From assembly GCA_037833965.1 (NCBI GenBank), contig AP031355.1, positions 397,501 through 461,500 on the forward strand: 64,000 nucleotides of DNA, in the 5' to 3' direction. A program made the translations under genes and the position numbers. Each line of letters opens with the position of its first letter. The first letter of the stretch is position 1. The DNA is from Marchantia polymorpha subsp. ruderalis. Taxonomy: Eukaryota; Streptophyta; Marchantiopsida; Marchantiales; Marchantiaceae. The notes under the pieces were generated by a model, which was not told where the DNA came from, made no database searches, and was given only the letters and a program-made list of their open reading frames with translations. Below are positions 58,087 to 64,000 of the stretch, piece after piece.

Positions 58087-61000
58087 CCACGAGCGATCGA
58101 GAAGTACAGAAACTGTCTGTAAGGATTGGGAGCCTTAACGATGAGTTAAGTGCACATGAATGATCTATATGAAATGAAAAAGAAAGACAGAGCTTCTGCT
58201 CATGTCCTGGCGGACCAACACCCCATGACCCAAAGTGATAGAGGCAGATCTCATGAAAGATGTAGGAACATATTTGAGTACTAATTTAGTGATCAAAATA
58301 TTTATTTTAAGCAGATTCGTTATATCATAGAAATTTTTTCTTACTTGAAGAATTTGACTTGCTGGATCTTTAGTTTGAAGAAAGTAATGTTTAGAAATTT
58401 AATGAGAACGTGTTTGAGCTCTAGCCATGGTGATCCAGAAAATTTAGTCATAAGTTGTGATAATATGCAAAACCATTTGATACAAGCTTTCATTTGTACA
58501 TAAAAAATATTGTCATTGATATATTAAGTATGAAATATTATGGAATTCAATAATCCATGAGATTATCATATTAAATGAAGTATCTCGTATGAAGTACATT
58601 ACTCAAATTTTACTTCGGTGAAACCAATTTCAACCCTAAATCTCGTGAGCACACAGCCACTAATGATGTATATAAATCAGGGACCCTGTTCGGACCAGGA
58701 TGATAGGTATCGTCCTTCATGCCCCTGTTTTGTTGCAATCGCCGGTGTATGTCTGAGTAAGAGGCCAAGTAGACAATTTTTCCCGATTACTAGTTCATAT
58801 TGTACTTTACGATCATACCCATTATGGGAAAGCGTAATACTTTAGATATTGTTCTAATGACTGTAATATGAGCACAATGATTAGCATTGGTCAAGTCCAG
58901 ACAAAAGATTTGTAATCATTTTCCACCAAAATCAAGTCAAATCGGAGTGTAGGAGTCCACATTACTCCCAATCCCTCTAATCTAGGCATCATGTGACAGT
59001 TAAGAAGCAGAAAAAACTTGCAATGCTGGTTCATATAGCTGTCCAGTCTGATTGCGACGGCATATTAATGAGCTTTGCAACAGAGTAAACTGCCCTAGCT
59101 TCCGACATTCCAGATAAGAAATAGTGGTTAGTCCTTTGTGCATTCTGTATCCCTCATTGTAGAGCTATAAAACGAAGATTGTCGGGGACGTTGTGTTCTG
59201 TATAAGATGCATCTTGAGCATACAGTGATCTTCTGAATAAGCCAAAACTAACGAGCATGTTCCTAAAGGTTTTAGGAGAAACAAGATGTGCAGGCAAGAC
59301 AGTTCAATAACAAACCCTTACGACGATCGATATGATTTTATTATCATAAAGCCATGCCATGAAACCTTCATCCAGTAATTTATGTAAACTTCAACCTTCG
59401 TTCATATCTATCCAAAACAATAGAACTAGTGGAACAATCCCCCCCTCCCCCCTAACATTACAGAGATTACATTTAAGAAAGGCGATTAAAGAAGGGATAG
59501 TAAGATCATTGTAACCCTCTGTCTTTCCTTAGTGGCAGAGATTTAGACTTTTCTCCTTCACGAAATAATTCAGCAAGAGATGGTTCAACAACATAATCAG
59601 TAGAAAGTAGAAAAGAGCTTAATACGGAGATAAATTTTTGAATTAAGAATCCGTACTTTCTTCTCTTTTGCACATGCTAAAGAAACCACGTGTGCTGCGT
59701 TGAGGAAAAATGGAGAAGCCAGTCTTCCCTGAACGAAGTCATGTACGAGGGAAATCCTTGCGAGGGTATTATTGTCGGACACAGTAAGAAATATTTTGGA
59801 TCAGTCAGTTCGTTAGAAAGCGACACTGACAGATAGTTCGGAATGCTGAAGACTATCTCCCGATAGTCTAGTGAATTCGAGTGAGAATGGGAGAGAATGG
59901 TCTTCACCATGGCCTCCCATCTCACTAGACTTCAAATACCAGCATATCTCAGACTTGATTCCAGTTGCCACTAACGGTGCATTTCCTTTTCATGTTATCT
60001 CTTCAGAAAATCTCATGATAATCAAACAGTTCCTGAGACTGTCACTGCAGGAAGTAGGCAATTCCTATTTAAGTTCTGAAGAGGTTTCCATATTTTCTTC
60101 TGGATTGATGAAATTTCAATATCAGTAGTCTTCATGTTTGTTCTGGAAGAACACGATATACTAGGATGAGAACCGATATACATGGAGCGGAGCTGAGGAC
60201 ATTGCTATCAAGACGGCTTCGCATAGCTTGTCCATCCTTTCAATTTGGTTTGCGCGGCATTAAATTCCACTTGGAATGTCTGAGATTTACACTCCACAGC
60301 TCCAGACATGTTTTAACTAAGCTAAAGCCAGGAGACATGTAATTTTTGTTTCCTTTCTGATATATAAACTAGAGAAACATTGTGATCCCAAAATCTGTCA
60401 CTACTTCTGACGGTTCAGGGTTCAAGAGAAGACTACTAATTCCATCACCGACAGATCTCAAAGATTACAACTAAAAGATTGTCGAATATAACTGTCTTCT
60501 GGAATTCTAAACTGCTGCCCACAACTGATTAGCATGTTCTTGATCAATTTATTGAATTGAAATAATTCTTTTGTTCGTTGTGATCTAGCACTGAGTGTGA
60601 AGTAACATTATTATGACACACATCCCCTTGGCCATGTAAATCACTCTAGAGCTATGTTATTGGTGTTTGCTACTTAAAAACGTCTATCATGTATACACTG
60701 TGCTAGATTCAATTGGTGATAAGTAAACACGGTAGATGATATTATTTAGAAATATTAATTATAATATATACATAGAGGTTAATCTCTAGGATTTTAAGTG
60801 ATTCTTCATCTGACATAGGAGTTCGGTATTTTGATCTCGATCTTGGTATGCTTTAGTTCCATATGAATCTTATCGAGACACTTTTGATAAAAAAGATTGT
60901 GATGAATGTATTTAAATTCTAGGATTTTGGTAATCAAATAAGATGGTATGTGAGTCTCACGTTTCTCAATTTCTACACCGCTTTAGGTTCATGCAGTTTA

Positions 61001-61249
61001 GAAATTGAGATGAATACAACATACTATTTATTGTTGTCTCTTATATGAGCTTTTATTATGATAACAATGATACAAAAATTTTATAGATGAAAATGCTAGA
61101 TAAAGCGTCACTTGCATATATTCTTTCGAGTTTGTTTCACGAGTGATCCACTAACACATATACAAGAGAGCACAAGCACATGTTGATACACACGTGAACT
61201 TATTACAAGAATATGTGGTTCACCACTGCCGGTCACGGCCACGTAAATA
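58087..61249. other. Gene-free stretch before the second copia remnant
   Basis: An AT-rich patch lies at about 58290-58620. The frames at 58618-58845 and 59871-60128 show no known domain. A C-rich run lies at 59439-59453. Composition becomes strongly AT-rich from about 60.7 kb. Confidence 0.5.
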
Positions 61250-62560
61250 GAATGCTTTATTTATTGTAAACCTAAAAATGTTCATGGGGAACTTTAGACA
61301 TATATTATTTTTATCATGCATACACATGGAGCGTACATACTTCACAAAATTTCTTCAGCTTTCATAAACTCATCAAATCTAATGTTTCATTGCCTTGGAG
61401 GTTGTTTAAGTTTATATAGTGATTTCAATAATATATAAATATAAAATTTTCTTGAAATTTTTTCTCAAAGCAAACTGTCACATGTCAATTTTTTTCTTTA
61501 AAAATTCATAAAATTTTGTAACTACATCTATCTCATCATAATCAAAATCACAATCATATAGTAGTCAATTTGTAGCATATTTTGCTTAAGGCAAAAATAT
61601 CTTGTTATGATACACAATTTTTTCTTGTGTAAAATCTTTAATTACTAGCCCTACTTTTAATAATTTTTAATTTGTTATCAATTGGATTGTTTTTCAGCTT
61701 GTAAATACAGTTGTCATCAATCATTAACTCATAAATCTTGCAATTTATCAACAATTGCATCTCACCTTACATAGCAAAATTTCACTCCAGTTTAATGACA
61801 AAAGCTTAAACTTCTCTTTAATAAGAATATTATTATTATTTCAAAATCAATGCAATGTCATCATCAATATCATTATCATGATCTTCAAGAATTAATAAAT
61901 AAATTGAAAATCATACCCCAGGAGATGTACTAATCTAAATTGATGATCTCCTTGTACGCAATTTGGATTTATATCTAATATCTAATGTAGTTATTTAGGT
62001 CTAATTAAAAATAATGTGATCCTTCAATTCATGTTTTTTAGTAATTTGTTAAATCTGTACAAGATTTTTTCATTTTGAAACATCATTAAATACATAATGA
62101 TAAATCTTTCACTTAATTACATCCACAAATAGAAATTGATGATTGAAAATAAGAGGAGCTTGAAAAATCTCCTCTGCTTTCAATAATCTAATTTCATTGA
62201 CGAAAATAACCCTGCCGATAATATATTTATCTGCTATTAGATCTCATATGTTATAATACTTCATATCACGATCATATCTTCAAAAAAAATACTTCTTGAA
62301 TGTGATATTCAGCTAGATTTTTTTTCTTAGGTATGAAAGGATAGATTATACAATAATTTGTTTTTTAGTTGACTAAAATCAACAATCTATTTGTGCTCAA
62401 TGCAAATAATGTTAAGAGATTGATTTCACTATAGAGAAAAAATTTATCAAACACACTGTAATATTGACAACTGCCACATATATGACATGTACAACCAATT
62501 TTAGAATCCTAGTAACCTTGAAAATTACTCTTTAAAAGTTTGAACCTCTAGTAGCATTTT
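61250..62560 (-). mobile_element. Decayed Ty1/copia retrotransposon, same family as the one at 35 kb
   Basis: On the minus strand 62290-62190 reads YDRDMKYYNI-DLIADKYII then RVIFVNE, like the post-integrase YD..SKAYRLYDP..KVVISRDVVFDE block of copia elements. Near 61880-61830 it reads LEDHDNDIDDDIALILK, matching the plus-strand copy near 34890-34960. At about 61430-61310 it reads LKSLYKLKQPPRQ-NIRFDEFMKAEEIL and MYAPCVC, the copia RT tail. Integrase-to-RT order fits the minus strand. Full of stops; boundaries uncertain. Confidence 0.6.
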
Positions 62561-64000
62561 ACTACTATATCTAAAGAGTCTCAAAACATTTTTTCTCACT
62601 CTTGTCAACATTTGATGTAACTCATCATCTTGTTATCAATACTATCTTTAATATTTTTCATTTCAAATATTATTCTATTTTTTGAGTTAGAAATCTTCTC
62701 ACTTTTGTTTCAATTTGGTATTGTTTTGAGGTATATCCTTGATATAATTTTTTATTTTATCAAAGAGTTATCCTTTGCAATAGTTTGATAAGAGTGTTTT
62801 TCCAGTCTTGTCTCCAAAAGTTTGAATCTTGTAATCTTTGTAAGAGTGTTATTCCAAAGTTTCATGAAGGTCTTTGCATAAATTTGAATCAATTCACTAT
62901 TTTGTCAGGTCTATTTTTCTAAAGAATATGTATTTACTTTAGATCATCAATTTAACTAAAAGATGTCATCATTTGACATTAAAGCAACAAGTTTTATCTG
63001 AATTTTTTTCAGATTTTCACTTCCAGTTAGTATTTTGAGAGAAGACAATGCAAAGATTTATTACTTAATTTATTTGTTAATCTTTAAACAAATTCAATTC
63101 AATATGACTAACGTTTTCAATATCTAGATGCATGATGTGTTTGTCATGTTACAAAGGCTACAACAAGAAAGTGATAGCCTATCAAATGCCAAATTGCTCA
63201 CACTCCAAATCATGTTCCAGCTTTGCAACAAATTCAATTCCACGTGTGCCAAAAAAATTTTGAATAAGCTTTTCAAAGAAGTTTGATGAAGATTGTACAT
63301 ACTTAATCTTTTTTTTTGGTTTCCAACCAGAATAACAAAAAAACACAAGTCAAATTTATTATAACACTCCTCACAAGAACTACCTTATTTTGGTCTTTGT
63401 CATTGTTAAAGAAGAATCTTTCACTTCTCACGAATCTTGATCAATTTTTGGAAATATATAACAAAAAAAAGATATCAAGACCTTATAGCAACAATAAAAG
63501 GTTAACAACTTACACGTAATCTTGATTGAAACAATATGGTTTACATCATTATGTTTCAATGGAGACTCCATAACAGTATCAAAATCTTGTTGCTGAATTT
63601 TTTCTAAATCAACCACTCTATAAAAAGTTAATAATCCAACAACCGACTGTTCAAATAGCAATAGGAGTGACAATTGCTCTTGGATCATTTCAAGCCACCT
63701 ACACAGCTGCAACCTGCAAAAAATCTTCAAGCACTTTGACATTTAGGCACATGCAAACTGACAGTTTTAGAGTTAGAAAGTTTGTCAAACAAAAGAATCA
63801 CGTTAGAGGAATCACCTGTGATTCTATTTTGCGGGCAGAAAATCACAGCTTAAACATCTCCCATGTATTACCTTAATGGCCAAAGCGGCATAAAGTTTGA
63901 TACACATCAAGCATTTTGAACCAAGATACAAGAAAATTGAGTCGGAAAACAAAAGCAGCCAACCATATTGAAGATAGTGCAATTGATAAGTATTGCCAAG
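62561..64000. other. AT-rich end of the window, probably upstream part of the minus-strand copia element
   Basis: If the element is colinear, gag and the start of integrase should lie here, but I see no secure motif. The frame at 63428-63742 has no recognised domain. Composition becomes less AT-rich after about 63.6 kb. Confidence 0.4.

Overview
The window looks like nuclear DNA of a land plant, most likely a bryophyte; a liverwort such as Marchantia is my best guess. Reasons: spliced genes with GT-AG introns, very low gene density, moderately AT-rich background, nested and decayed Ty3/gypsy and Ty1/copia retrotransposons, and a GC-rich coding family that I associate only from memory with repetitive Marchantia hypothetical proteins. 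The species is not proven. A charophyte alga or another bryophyte stays possible.

Layout. 1-0.6 kb: last two exons of an unrecognised gene running off the left edge. 0.6-6.6 kb: gene-free. 6.6-8.5 kb: one intact two-exon gene for an SMP-30/gluconolactonase/LRE-like (regucalcin family) beta-propeller enzyme. 8.5-12.1 kb: gene-free, with a 134-bp tandem duplication. 12.15-21.8 kb: a decayed Ty3/gypsy retrotransposon on the minus strand. Its order is gag - CCHC knuckle - protease - DNA cytosine-5 methyltransferase - reverse transcriptase - RNase H - integrase - PHD finger. Two solo LTRs of another family have landed in it in the opposite sense to each other, one in gag and one in the methyltransferase. 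21.8-27.1 kb: a GC-rich island with a broken plus-strand gene (N-terminal helical domain, Pro/Ser-rich middle, C-terminal coiled coil), sprinkled with about a dozen copies of a 16-bp hairpin palindrome. 27.1-29.6 kb: unassigned. 29.6-29.9 kb: a 259-bp repeat identical in length to one beside the left end of the gypsy element.

29.9-38.7 kb is an extremely AT-rich graveyard with gypsy and copia fragments on the plus strand and a degenerate tandem array. 38.7-61 kb has no gene I can support, but holds a perfect 43-bp palindrome, several long hairpins, and three similarly built units (45.5, 50.6 and 57.5 kb). Each unit has two inverted arms of about 67 bp separated by about 460-550 bp. 61.2-64 kb is a second AT-rich copia remnant, on the minus strand, of the same family as the one at 35 kb.

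The main biological point is the methyltransferase-bearing retrotransposon. It once coupled a DNMT3/DRM-like writer of DNA methylation with a PHD-type chromatin reader inside one gag-pol unit. This copy is dead: it has stops, frameshifts and LTR insertions. All homology statements are by eye from motifs; no search was run.
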